Source of the DNA: an uncultured Eubacteriales bacterium
Lineage (GTDB): Bacteria; Bacillota; Clostridia; Oscillospirales; CAG-382
Length of the DNA: 64,000 nucleotides
Assembly: GCA_934502885.1 (NCBI GenBank)
Contig: CAKSUT010000002.1
Span: 124,001-188,000, forward strand
Direction: 5' to 3'
Made by a program: the position numbers and the translations under genes. The notes beneath the pieces were generated by a model. That model did no database searches. It was given only the letters and a program-made list of their open reading frames with translations, and was not told the origin of the DNA. The number at the start of each line of letters is the position of its first letter. Within the stretch, counting starts at the first letter, position 1. Below, one piece after another: positions 1-8,256 of this stretch.

Positions 1-798
1 ACACGCCGGGCAACAGACGGTCGCCGGAATAATTACTTCCGCAGCATCTTCCGCAGCATTCGGGAATACTGTGTTCTCCGTCGGGAAATTCGGCAGCATG
101 GTCGGTGTTTTCCGAGCCGTTTCGTTTTCGTGGTTATTCTGCGTCGGTTCTGACGGTGCGGCGGGAAATCTCGGTCGCTTCGGCGCCGATTCTTTTGTCT
201 CGGGCGGTGCGGTTCGTGAAAAGTCCAAATACCGTGTTGCGCCGATGCTTGCGGCGGTTTCTTCGGCATAGTTGTCGTCGATATACTCCGCAATGTCGGA
301 ATACAGCTTTTTGCCTATGGCATACGACTTTTTATCGAAAACGACAAGGTACACCGTCATATCGTTTTCGGCAAGAAATCCGCTCACTGCGTTCACCGCA
401 ACTCTCAGTGCGATGTCCTTGGGAAACCCGTATGCGCCCGACGAAATAAGGGGGAACGCAACGCTCTCGCACCCATATGCCTTCGCCGCTTCGAGAGAAT
501 TTACGTAGCAAAGCGCAAACTTTTCGCACTTGCCTTTTTTTGTATCAAACGGGTAAAACCACTGAGGTCCTACGGTATGTATCACGTATTTGCACGGAAG
601 ATTATATCCGCCCGTGACCTTTGCCTCGCCGACGCCGCACCTTCCGAGAACCTTACACGCCTTCAGAAGTTCTTTGCCTGCGGCACGGTGAATACAGCCG
701 TCCGCGCCGCCTCCGCCGAGAAGCCGACTGTTCGCCGAGTTCACTATGGCGTCAACGTGCATTTTCGTTATGTCATCTCTTACGATTTGCAGGGGCAA
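1..798 (-). CDS. Macro-domain protein, probable ADP-ribose hydrolase (3' end outside window)
   Basis: The macro domain lies at about residues 1-175. Seen: an ADP-ribose-binding segment NSANSRLLGGGG followed by ADGCIHRAAG near residues 20-41, then a second loop with SSGAYGFP. This is the layout of O-acetyl-ADP-ribose or mono-ADP-ribosyl hydrolases of the macro family. The start is TTG at 798 behind GAGGACG; no ATG fits, since Met13 already lies inside the first strand. A Pro/Thr/Glu-rich tail of about 80 residues follows, and the visible part ends in CCPAC, which could open a zinc ribbon. The stop codon lies beyond the left edge, so the C-terminus is unknown. Substrate is not deducible. The domain call is firm, the enzymatic role inferred. 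Confidence 0.85.
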   Translation of the reverse strand, partial: MPLQIVRDDITKMHVDAIVNSANSRLLGGGGADGCIHRAAGKELLKACKVLGRCGVGEAKVTGGYNLPCKYVIHTVGPQWFYPFDTKKGKCEKFALCYVNSLEAAKAYGCESVAFPLISSGAYGFPKDIALRVAVNAVSGFLAENDMTVYLVVFDKKSYAIGKKLYSDIAEYIDDNYAEETAASIGATRYLDFSRTAPPETKESAPKRPRFPAAPSEPTQNNHENETARKTPTMLPNFPTENTVFPNAAEDAAEVIIPATVCCPAC

Positions 799-913
799 GC
801 TATCACGTCCTCAAATATAATCGAAATTTGTATTAACATGATTTTACATCGTTTTAACGTCCGTGTCAATACTGTATTTTCGCATTTTGAAAAATTTTAC
901 ACTTTGCTTTCGG

Positions 914-953
914 TAAAAAAGCTCCTCCTCGGCTTCAAAATACCGTGGAGGAG
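914..953 (-). terminator. Rho-independent terminator of the MDR oxidoreductase
   Basis: On the minus strand an interrupted CTCCTCC/GGAGGAG stem, with inner ACGG/CCG pairing, is followed directly by TTTTTT. It sits about 25 bases after the stop codon of the oxidoreductase and before the macro-domain gene, so it separates the two. Confidence 0.8.
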
Positions 954-976
954 TGTGGTTTACATTTATTTGCTAA

Positions 977-1939
977 TTACTTTGCCGCTTCGAGGATAAC
1001 CTTTCCGACGTTTTCGTTGCGGCGGAGAACCTCCTGCGCTTTGTCGGCGTTTTCAAGCGGAAAACGTGCGTAGACAAGCGGCTTTACCGTGCCGTCGGCA
1101 ATCGAGGGAAGAACCTTTTTCTCAAGCTCTGCCATAACGGCGTTCTTTTCGTCAACTGTTCTTGAGCGGAGCGTGCTTCCGATGAGCTTAAGTCTCTTTC
1201 CGAGAAGCACACGGAGATCTATCGTCGTCTCGACGCCGGCAAGGGTCGCTATCATTACCCAGCGTCCGAGACGTGCCATCTGCGCAAAATGCTTTCCGAG
1301 GTCTGCACCGGCAACACAGTCGAGAACGACGTTTACGCTTTCCTCTTCAAACACCTTGCCGAGATCCTCTTTCTTTGTGTTGACTATTCTGTCAGCACCG
1401 ATATTCTTTATTGCCTCTGCTTTTGCGTCGCTTCTTACTGTAACGACGACTCTCGCACCCATGAGCTTTGCAATCTGAGTTGCGGCAATGCCCACGCCGC
1501 TCGCGCCTGCGAAGATGAGTATGGTTTCACCATCTTTAAGATCAGCCTCATGCACGAGGTTGAGGTATGCCGTCGCATACGCTTCGGGAATGCACGCGCC
1601 CTGTTCAAAGGTCATGCCGTCGGGAAGCTTCATGCACATTCCCTCGCTCACTGCCGCATACTCCGAGTAACCGCCGCCTCCGAGAAGCGCGCAGACTCTG
1701 TCGCCGACTTTGAGTCTCGTGCAGTCTTCGCCGACCTCTTCAACTTCTCCCGACACTTCAAGTCCGCACCACGGAGGACAGCCCTCTGGCGACGGGTATG
1801 TTCCGTCCTTCTGCAAAAGGTCGGCACGGTTCACGCCTGCGTTGTGAACCTTTATAAGCACCTCTTTGGCGTTCGGCGTCGGTTTCGCGACCTCCGTCCA
1901 GAGAAAATCGTTATTTGCGTCAAGTATCATTGCTTTCAT
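977..1939 (-). CDS. Zinc-free medium-chain dehydrogenase, NAD(P)H:quinone oxidoreductase (PIG3/Qor type)
   Basis: A 320-residue MDR enzyme, the normal length for the quinone oxidoreductase branch. Seen: an N-terminal GroES-like fold with NRADLLQKDGTYP and GLEVSGEV, then a Rossmann domain with AGASGVGIAATQ that binds NAD(P)H. The catalytic-zinc ligands of alcohol dehydrogenases are absent. It should reduce quinones or alpha,beta-unsaturated carbonyls in the cytosol; the substrate is unknown. I chose ATG at 1939, which lies 9 bases after GGAGA; a GTG at 1948 abuts that site and is too close. It is divergent from an AraC regulator, which may control it (inference). Confidence 0.88.
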   Translation of the reverse strand: MKAMILDANNDFLWTEVAKPTPNAKEVLIKVHNAGVNRADLLQKDGTYPSPEGCPPWCGLEVSGEVEEVGEDCTRLKVGDRVCALLGGGGYSEYAAVSEGMCMKLPDGMTFEQGACIPEAYATAYLNLVHEADLKDGETILIFAGASGVGIAATQIAKLMGARVVVTVRSDAKAEAIKNIGADRIVNTKKEDLGKVFEEESVNVVLDCVAGADLGKHFAQMARLGRWVMIATLAGVETTIDLRVLLGKRLKLIGSTLRSRTVDEKNAVMAELEKKVLPSIADGTVKPLVYARFPLENADKAQEVLRRNENVGKVILEAAK

Positions 1940-2085
1940 TGTTTTCACTCTCCGTTTTTATATTTCAATATAGATTTTATCCGCTGTGACGGAAAAAGTA
2001 AATGTCAAAAGCGTCACTGTTTGTCGATTTTGATACTGTTTTTGCCTCTGTCGACACAAAACACACGCCGTTCATACCATAAACC

Positions 2086-2114
2086 TTGCTTTGTTCAAAA
2101 TAATACGGTATATT
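2086..2114 (+). promoter_or_regulatory. Sigma-A-type promoter for the AraC gene
   Basis: TTGCTT (2086-2091), a 17-base spacer and TATATT (2109-2114). It lies about 32 bases upstream of the ATG at 2147 and reads away from the oxidoreductase. Spacing is ideal; the -35 is a 4/6 match. Confidence 0.6.
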
Positions 2115-2146
2115 GATAGGTGAAGTATTTTTTGCGGAGGAACAAT

Positions 2147-2950
2147 ATGGGAAACAGCGTTTATGACGAAATACGCATAAAGCGGATAGCCGCCGTGAAC
2201 AGGCTCAACATTTTTCTTGATGAGTGCCACAACAGAATAAACCGTCCCGTATGCGGCATTGCCCTCAAGACAAAGGGGCAGACCGTCTATACCTGCAACG
2301 GAAAAAAGCATATTTCAACGCCGGAATCGTCCGTGCTTCTGACACAGGGTTCGAGCTACAAAATCCACTATGACGAGCCGGGAGAATGTATCATGGCGGA
2401 GTTTGTGCTTGACGACGGAAACACGCTCTCCTGCGGAAATGCGCTTTACAGCGTGAATCTCAAAAACCCCGAAGAAGCGCACTCCTGCGCCTACAAGCTT
2501 CTTCGTCTGTGGGAAAAGTACGGCGAATGCGCAAAAACCTTTGCCGCTCTTTACGAGCTTCTTGCGGTTCTCTCGGAGTCTGCTTCGACCGACTACTCCT
2601 ACTCCTCCAAAAGCAAGCGGAACGTAATAAAGCCGTCGGTTGAGAAGCTTTTGGCGGAGTATTCCGATCCGGAACTCTGCGTGTCCGAGCTTGCGGCGGA
2701 ATCCGGCATCAGCGACGTATACTTCCGCAAAATATTCAAGGAATGCTACGGTATGCCTCCGGCAAAGTATCTTTCGTCACTGCGCATAAAAAAGGCGAAA
2801 CAGCTTCTGATAAGCGACGGCATCTCAATAGGAGAGGCGGCGTCCGCCGTCGGCTTCTCCGACATTTACGTCTTCTCAAAGGCCTTCAAGCGCATTGTCG
2901 GCATACCGGCGTCCGAATACATAAGAAGCGCCGTTGATGATAACATATAA
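2147..2950 (+). CDS. AraC-family transcriptional regulator
   Basis: A 267-residue protein with an N-terminal cupin-like ligand pocket (VYTCNG through HYDEPGECIMAEF) and a C-terminal AraC DNA-binding domain of two helix-turn-helix units: VSELAAESGISDVYFRKIF and SIGEAASAVGFSDIYVFSKA, ending in PASEYIR. The second HTH and the terminal PxxYxR-like motif are typical of the family. ATG at 2147 has GGAGG six bases upstream; an in-frame ATG at 2120 lacks a ribosome site. Cupin-type AraC proteins usually sense sugars or other small metabolites. The divergent oxidoreductase is the obvious candidate target, but no operator was identified. Confidence 0.88.
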   Translation: MGNSVYDEIRIKRIAAVNRLNIFLDECHNRINRPVCGIALKTKGQTVYTCNGKKHISTPESSVLLTQGSSYKIHYDEPGECIMAEFVLDDGNTLSCGNALYSVNLKNPEEAHSCAYKLLRLWEKYGECAKTFAALYELLAVLSESASTDYSYSSKSKRNVIKPSVEKLLAEYSDPELCVSELAAESGISDVYFRKIFKECYGMPPAKYLSSLRIKKAKQLLISDGISIGEAASAVGFSDIYVFSKAFKRIVGIPASEYIRSAVDDNI

Positions 2951-2956
2951 CCGCAA

Positions 2957-3985
2957 TCAGCATTCACCCGCGCCGCTCTTCCCTCGAGCGGCGCGTTTTT
3001 TTATGCTCTTTAAGGTCTTTTCGGGGAAAAAGAAAAAGTCAAGGTACAGTGTTTTGTGAGCGATATAAGCGAAAAGCACCGAGAAAAGCATTCCGGACAG
3101 AGTGCCGATGACAATGTGTACCGCCCACGAGGTAATGCCGATACGCAGAAGTGCGACCCTTGCGGCGGCGGTAAATATTGTGTGCAAAAGGAAGATCTGA
3201 AAGGAGTATTTTCCGAGAAAATCAAGGCACTTTCCGACAGCACGGAGTTTTGTCGCTTCGTAAACAAAGAGGACACTTGCCGCGATGCCGAGAAGCATTG
3301 CCGCCTCCTTTATTCCGGCTTTTCCGATAAGTCCGCACGCCGAGAGGATATATCCCGACACGGCGTGACAGATTATAACGGCATACCTTGTGAATGGCTT
3401 GCACGACTTTACTCTATCGAGAACCGCGAGTGTGCCGACTCCGAACGGAACAGCACCGTACACTGCCGCTTCAAGGCCGCCGAAGCCGACTCCGAAAAGC
3501 GGAAGTATGTAGCCTGCCGCGGCAAGAATCAGCGTTACTTGGAGGTTTCCCGCAAACCGTGACAAAACCGTCCACACGAGGAACACGAAAAAGAGAGCAT
3601 ACAGGTACCAATACTGTGCCGTCGGAACGGTAAAAACCGTGAAAATATCCGAAAGCTCCGACCGCGTATTTGCATTCGCGACGAAGCTGTTTATCACGAT
3701 ATATATTACGGAAAACACCGTATACGGCACACCGAGGTTAAGGAGCTTGCGGAGTACAAAACCACAACCCGTGCCTTTTGAAAACGAGCCGCCGGTAATT
3801 CTGTAAACGTAGCCGTTGAGGAAAAGAAAGAGCGGAACGTGAAACGACCATATGAAGTTTTCCGCAACATACAGAACCTCGGGAATTTCTACACCCGAAA
3901 GCCGTACACCGCGCAGTACGTGACCGAAAAGCACAAGAAAGCAGGCGTATGCTTTGAGTCTGTCCGCAAGAAGGTCTCTTTCCAC
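2957..3985 (-). CDS. Acyltransferase 3 family membrane O-acyltransferase, last gene of the EPS operon
   Basis: A 342-residue polytopic membrane protein with about ten hydrophobic helices. The acyltransferase-3 hallmarks are present: a conserved His in FLVLFGHVLRG (His22) and SFHVPLFLFLNGY. The family transfers acetyl or succinyl groups from acyl-CoA onto sugars at the membrane. Here it probably O-acetylates the exopolysaccharide or its lipid-linked repeat unit (inference from operon position). GTG at 3985 follows AAGGAAAGGGG. The C-terminus is basic (KKRAARGK) and is encoded by the DNA that forms the AraC terminator hairpin on the other strand. No minus-strand terminator follows, so transcription may continue antisense into the AraC gene. 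Confidence 0.86.
   Translation of the reverse strand: MERDLLADRLKAYACFLVLFGHVLRGVRLSGVEIPEVLYVAENFIWSFHVPLFLFLNGYVYRITGGSFSKGTGCGFVLRKLLNLGVPYTVFSVIYIVINSFVANANTRSELSDIFTVFTVPTAQYWYLYALFFVFLVWTVLSRFAGNLQVTLILAAAGYILPLFGVGFGGLEAAVYGAVPFGVGTLAVLDRVKSCKPFTRYAVIICHAVSGYILSACGLIGKAGIKEAAMLLGIAASVLFVYEATKLRAVGKCLDFLGKYSFQIFLLHTIFTAAARVALLRIGITSWAVHIVIGTLSGMLFSVLFAYIAHKTLYLDFFFFPEKTLKSIKKRAARGKSGAGEC
2969..3002 (+). terminator. Rho-independent terminator of the AraC gene
   Basis: A perfect 10-bp stem CGCGCCGCTC/GAGCGGCGCG with a 7-base loop, followed by TTTTTTT. The hairpin lies inside the last codons of the convergent acyltransferase gene. Confidence 0.92.
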
Positions 3986-4008
3986 GTTTCTCTTATCCCC
4001 TTTCCTTC

Positions 4009-4965
4009 TTAAGTTTTATCGTCTGTATCGTTTTTAACAGGACTGCATTCCTCGGAGTCGCACTGTGCGGCAACGATATATTTGGGGCGTCCCTTTATTT
4101 CCTCGTATATTCTTGCGACGTAGTAACTGATTATGCCGAGGCTTATCATCATTATGCTTCCGATGAATATCATGACGAAGATTACGGTTGTAATTCCCTC
4201 AAGCGCGCGTCCGGAAAGCTTATCGACAAGCGCCCATATACCGAGTACGACCGCAATAACAAGCATAATAACTCCGAGTACGGTAACTATCTGCATAGGT
4301 GCCGCGGAGTATGCGGCGATATTTGAAAGTGCATACCTCACAAGCCCGTACGGTGACCACTTCGACTCTCCCTCCGTGCGCTTTGCGACCTCAAATCCGA
4401 CTGTTGTCTTTCTGAAGCCGACCCAGTGAGTTATCGCGCGAAAAAAGCCCTTTCTCTCGGGGATTTTGTTGAGAATATCGATAACCTTTCTGTCGATGAG
4501 CTTAAAGTCGGAGGAATTTGCCATATCGAATCCCGAAAGACCGCCTATAACCGAGTAAAAGCACTTTGCCAAAAGTCTGTGGCAGGCACTCTCCTTTCCT
4601 CTGTCGGTTTTCACGCCCTCGACTATCTCGTACCCCTTTTCCCAAAGTCTGTACATCTCGACTATCTTTTCCGGCGGATGCTGAAGGTCGCAGTCAATGA
4701 CGACCGCACAGTCGCCGGCGGCACTCGCAAGTCCTGCCGATATTGCGGCTTCCTTGCCGAAGTTTCTCGAAAAATGAAGTCCCCTGACATTTTCCCCGCT
4801 CTCTGCGAGTCTCTTTATAACGTCGTATGTAGAATCAAGAGAGCCGTCGTCAACAAATATTATCTCAAAACCGATGCCGTTTTTCCCGAGCACCTCCGAA
4901 ATTTTCCTGTACGCTTTCTCGCAGGAAAGCTCTTCGTTGTAAGACGGAACGATAACTGACAGCAC
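4009..4965 (-). CDS. GtrB/DPM1-like polyprenyl-phosphate glycosyltransferase (GT2)
   Basis: A 318-residue protein with a cytosolic GT2 domain (VDDGSLDST, then DCDLQHPPE as the DxD-region motif) and two C-terminal transmembrane helices at roughly residues 230-255 and 265-295. This is the architecture of GtrB, ArnC and DPM1 relatives, which move a hexose from a nucleotide sugar to undecaprenyl phosphate. It would supply the lipid-linked sugar for the GtrII-like membrane glucosyltransferase encoded 14 kb upstream in the same operon (inference). GTG at 4965 sits 7 bases after AAAGGAGG. It is separated by 57 bases from the preceding GT2 gene and 23 from the acyltransferase. Confidence 0.9.
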   Translation of the reverse strand: MLSVIVPSYNEELSCEKAYRKISEVLGKNGIGFEIIFVDDGSLDSTYDVIKRLAESGENVRGLHFSRNFGKEAAISAGLASAAGDCAVVIDCDLQHPPEKIVEMYRLWEKGYEIVEGVKTDRGKESACHRLLAKCFYSVIGGLSGFDMANSSDFKLIDRKVIDILNKIPERKGFFRAITHWVGFRKTTVGFEVAKRTEGESKWSPYGLVRYALSNIAAYSAAPMQIVTVLGVIMLVIAVVLGIWALVDKLSGRALEGITTVIFVMIFIGSIMMISLGIISYYVARIYEEIKGRPKYIVAAQCDSEECSPVKNDTDDKT

Positions 4966-5022
4966 CTTTTTCCCTCCTTTGCGGTGTTATTCCGTGTTTT
5001 TAACGCCACACGAAAAAAGCGG

Positions 5023-6117
5023 TCACTCCGAGAATGTCGGAAAAGTGTCGCTCTTTCCGGTGCGGTGAAGTCCGATTTTTTCAGCGGCGGCGATACAACG
5101 GAGTCCGTCGGCTCTCGCTCTTCTCTTTCTTCTTGAAAGCTCACCGGCGAAAAAGAGCGGAGAAATCCCGGCACGCACTGCGCCGAGGACAATTTTAACG
5201 GGTGAAATTCCTTTGCGTTTGTATTCGGCAAGCACCTCGATAAGCGCGCGGTCAAGTGCGTATTTGTCGGTTATTCCGCACCCGTCAAGGAGTTTCTTTA
5301 AATGCCGCGCAAAATGCGAGAACTCGCCGATATCGATTTTTTCCGCGTCTTTAAAGTACATTCCGTCGATGTAATAGCTGCGCTCACTGTCGGACATCGA
5401 CATACCCAGCGACGAAAAGTACCGTTCCTGTATTCCGAGCACCTCCGTGCGCTGTCTTTCGGCGGTTGTTGCCGTGATCTGCGACGGATGGAGTCTGTAT
5501 ATTACAAGGTATTCGTCCTGAATCTCGAGCCGTTTTCCGTCCGCCGCCATTCGCGTCCAAAGGTCGAGATCCTCCGTGCAGGTGAGAGCTTCGTTGTAGC
5601 GAAAGCTTTTCATTACACTGCTTTTTGCGATAACCCCGGGGTGAAGTATGGGGTTTGCGAAAAGAAGCATGGCTTTCACGGAGTCCGCGTCGCACGGACC
5701 GCCTCCGCCGCCGGAGCTTATCTTACCGTCTTTTTGTGTGAAAAATCTGCATGAGGAAAGGTCAACGTCGCTTCTCGACTCCATAAACGCAAACTGCCTT
5801 TCGAGCCTGTTCGGAAGACATATATCGTCTGCGTCGATGCGTGCTATGTAGCGTCCACAGGCGTTTTCGACTGCTCTGTTGAGCGAGGCGGCAAGCTTCA
5901 TGTTGCGTTCGTTGCGGATAACCTTTATTCTTCCGTCGCGAAGCGCGTACTCTTTCAGTATTTCGGGCGTTGCGTCCGCGGAGCAGTCGTCAACCGCAAT
6001 AAGCTCCCAATCGTCAAAGGTTTGAAAGCACACGCTTTCAAGCGTTTCGGAAAGGTACTTCTCTCCGTTGTAAACGCTCATTACAACCGATATTTCGGGT
6101 CTTTTGCCTGTACTCAT
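5023..6117 (-). CDS. Family 2 glycosyltransferase (EPS operon)
   Basis: A 364-residue inverting GT2 enzyme. The GT-A fold signatures are VVMSVYNGEKYL at the N-terminus, VDDCSADATPEI, and ARIDADDICLPNRLE carrying the DxD metal/nucleotide-sugar site. The C-terminal third is a helical, basic segment without clear membrane helices. It presumably adds one sugar of the EPS repeat on the cytosolic face; donor and acceptor cannot be predicted. ATG at 6117 follows GGGGGA. It is third from last in the long minus-strand operon, 17 bases after the upstream GT2 gene. Confidence 0.9.
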   Translation of the reverse strand: MSTGKRPEISVVMSVYNGEKYLSETLESVCFQTFDDWELIAVDDCSADATPEILKEYALRDGRIKVIRNERNMKLAASLNRAVENACGRYIARIDADDICLPNRLERQFAFMESRSDVDLSSCRFFTQKDGKISSGGGGGPCDADSVKAMLLFANPILHPGVIAKSSVMKSFRYNEALTCTEDLDLWTRMAADGKRLEIQDEYLVIYRLHPSQITATTAERQRTEVLGIQERYFSSLGMSMSDSERSYYIDGMYFKDAEKIDIGEFSHFARHLKKLLDGCGITDKYALDRALIEVLAEYKRKGISPVKIVLGAVRAGISPLFFAGELSRRKRRARADGLRCIAAAEKIGLHRTGKSDTFPTFSE

Positions 6118-6133
6118 GCCTGTGTCCCCCGTT

Positions 6134-7177
6134 TCACGACTTTATTTTCCGCGCCGCTCTTTTGAGAACGCCGCATACATACAAAAACAGAAATGCCGTC
6201 CGCACCGCGCCGACCTTCAGAAGGATATGCGTGATTTTGCTTTTCGGAGATATTCTGCCGAACTTTGCCTTTTTTACCTCTTCATAAAGTGCCGAGGTCA
6301 TTATGGCTTTTTTTACCTCCCCGACACATCCGAAAAGTCCGCTCTCAGCCGCCGACGCCAAAAGCGCGAGACACATATAGAACGAATACCTCGATATCTG
6401 CTCTTTGAAGTCTAAGCCTGCGCCGTCGAGAGAGGCATGAAGCGAGGCGACGACTCTTTCTATCTGCGTGAATCTGTCAACGCGAAAATCATTTGAAATC
6501 GAGGTGCTTCTCACGGTGTAAAAATACGCCGTTTTTTTGCTCACGTACACCTTTTCGGCATTCAGAAAGCACGGTGCGAGACAGCATATATCCTCTCCGA
6601 GCGATATTTTCTCGGAAACGGCAAGCTGATACTTTTTTGCAAGAGTGCGTCTTATCGCTCTGCCCCACAGAAAGAAGAGTGCGTGGCGCATATTTTCGTC
6701 AAGAATAAGCTTCGGGAATATCTCGCTCTCCGTCTTCTCTCTGTCATACTCTCCCTCGCGGAGAATATCGTCGCATTTCTCGTTCGGATGTCCGTTTTCG
6801 TCGGTTCTCACATACGAAAACGACACGATATCGGCATTTGTTTTTTGCAGAACGTCCGCCATATTTTCGAGTGCGTCGGGAAGAAGCGCGTCGTCCGCGT
6901 CAAGACAAACAACATAATCACCCTCGGCGACCGAGACTCCGGCGCGGCGTGCGCTGACAAGTCCGCCGTTTCCCTTGTGTATTACTTTTATTGCGGTGTT
7001 ATCCGCCTTTTCCGCGTAGCTGTCGCAAATTCCGGGACAGCCGTCGGGCGAGCCGTCGTCAACAAGGATAAGCTCATAATCGGTGCAGGTCTGACCGAGA
7101 ACGCTGTCGATACAGCGGCAAAGATATTTTTCAACATTGTATATCGGCACAATTACGGAAAACAGCATTCCACTCAT
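6134..7177 (-). CDS. Family 2 glycosyltransferase (EPS operon)
   Basis: A 347-residue GT2 enzyme with SVIVPIYNVEKYL, VDDGSPDGCPGI and CLDADDALLPDAL as the GT-A/DxD signatures. The C-terminus ends in a short hydrophobic stretch near ILLKVGAVRTAFLFLYVCG, which may associate with the membrane. Its ATG overlaps the stop codon of the preceding gene as ATGA, so translation is probably coupled. Closely similar in N-terminal domain to the next gene upstream, suggesting a duplicated pair with different acceptor specificity (inference). Confidence 0.9.
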   Translation of the reverse strand: MSGMLFSVIVPIYNVEKYLCRCIDSVLGQTCTDYELILVDDGSPDGCPGICDSYAEKADNTAIKVIHKGNGGLVSARRAGVSVAEGDYVVCLDADDALLPDALENMADVLQKTNADIVSFSYVRTDENGHPNEKCDDILREGEYDREKTESEIFPKLILDENMRHALFFLWGRAIRRTLAKKYQLAVSEKISLGEDICCLAPCFLNAEKVYVSKKTAYFYTVRSTSISNDFRVDRFTQIERVVASLHASLDGAGLDFKEQISRYSFYMCLALLASAAESGLFGCVGEVKKAIMTSALYEEVKKAKFGRISPKSKITHILLKVGAVRTAFLFLYVCGVLKRAARKIKS

Positions 7178-8256
7178 TCCTTTCCCGAATTTATTCTCTC
7201 CCTGAATTTAACCGCAAGCACCTTGAGCGCATACAGCTTATGCTTCATGAAAAACGCGAATGCCGCCTGCATCTTCGGAAGTCTGTACCACGGATAACTT
7301 TTCAGAGCCTTTGCAATCTCCGGCGTTTCGCAGATTTCCTTGAGTCTCGACCGAAGCTCGCCGTATTTCATGCCGCACTCGGACGCATACATAACCGTCT
7401 GCGAGCAGAGTATTCTGCCGAACGCCTGTCTCAGTCGGTCGAGGTATATGCGGTACTCGCTTTCCGGCATTCGGCGCGCAAGTCTCTTTTCGGCTTCGTT
7501 TATGAAAACCGCGCACTTTGCGAGGCGTGAGGCGTTATATGATTTGGAAAGAGACTCTCCGTTTCTGCAATATGAATAGTACGCATCCGGAAGACCGACA
7601 ATTCTGTCCGCACACATGGCAAAGTCAAGCAAAAAAAGAGCGTCCTCAGAAAGCACTTTTCTTTCCGACATAAAACGCACTCGTTTTTCCTCAATCACAC
7701 TGCGTTTAAATATGTCCTTGCAGACACTCATTCCGTATCTCGAATCGAGTTTTTCGTGCGCAAGTGCGCCGACCGTTCCGAGCATAAACTCATTCATACC
7801 GTCTTTGCCGCAAAGAAGTGTTTCCTCTGAAAAATAGTTATGTTCAAAACCGAAATCTCCTCCATCTTCACTGAACATATTTCCGCCCACAAAGCGAATT
7901 CCCGACACAACGAGGTCGGCGTCGGTTCTTTTTGCGGCGCAATACAGCTCTTCAAACATCTTATGATCGGCAAAATCGTCCGAATCGGCAAAGCCGACGT
8001 ACTCGCCGACGGCACATTCAAGCCCCGCGTTGCGCGCAAAACCCGCGCCCTCGTTTTTCTTGTGTACGACCTTTATGCGGCTGTCGCTCTCTGCGGCGGC
8101 GTCGCACATCGACGGGCAATTATCGGGTGAGCCGTCATCAACGAGTATTATCTCAATTTCGTGAAGCGTCTGTTTTTTCAGCGAATCAAGGCATCTGACG
8201 AGGTACTTTTCGGTTTTGTACACGGGTACTATGATGCTTACCTTTACCTCATTCAC
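7174..8256 (-). CDS. Family 2 glycosyltransferase (EPS operon)
   Basis: A 360-residue GT2 enzyme: SIIVPVYKTEKYLVRCLDS, VDDGSPDNCPSMC and FADSDDFADHKMFEE carry the nucleotide-sugar and DxD sites. The helical C-terminal half ends with a positively charged segment (FMKHKLYALKVLAVKFRER). The start is GTG at 8256, overlapping the previous stop as GTGA; its own stop overlaps the next ATG. These one-base-shift overlaps on both sides show a tightly coupled run of transferases. Confidence 0.9.
   Translation of the reverse strand: MNEVKVSIIVPVYKTEKYLVRCLDSLKKQTLHEIEIILVDDGSPDNCPSMCDAAAESDSRIKVVHKKNEGAGFARNAGLECAVGEYVGFADSDDFADHKMFEELYCAAKRTDADLVVSGIRFVGGNMFSEDGGDFGFEHNYFSEETLLCGKDGMNEFMLGTVGALAHEKLDSRYGMSVCKDIFKRSVIEEKRVRFMSERKVLSEDALFLLDFAMCADRIVGLPDAYYSYCRNGESLSKSYNASRLAKCAVFINEAEKRLARRMPESEYRIYLDRLRQAFGRILCSQTVMYASECGMKYGELRSRLKEICETPEIAKALKSYPWYRLPKMQAAFAFFMKHKLYALKVLAVKFRERINSGKE

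Noticed and set aside
1949..2085. A TTGACA box as promoter of the MDR oxidoreductase
   Set aside because: Its distance to the nearest TAAAAT is 23 bases; other hexamer pairs in the region are weak, so no promoter was annotated.
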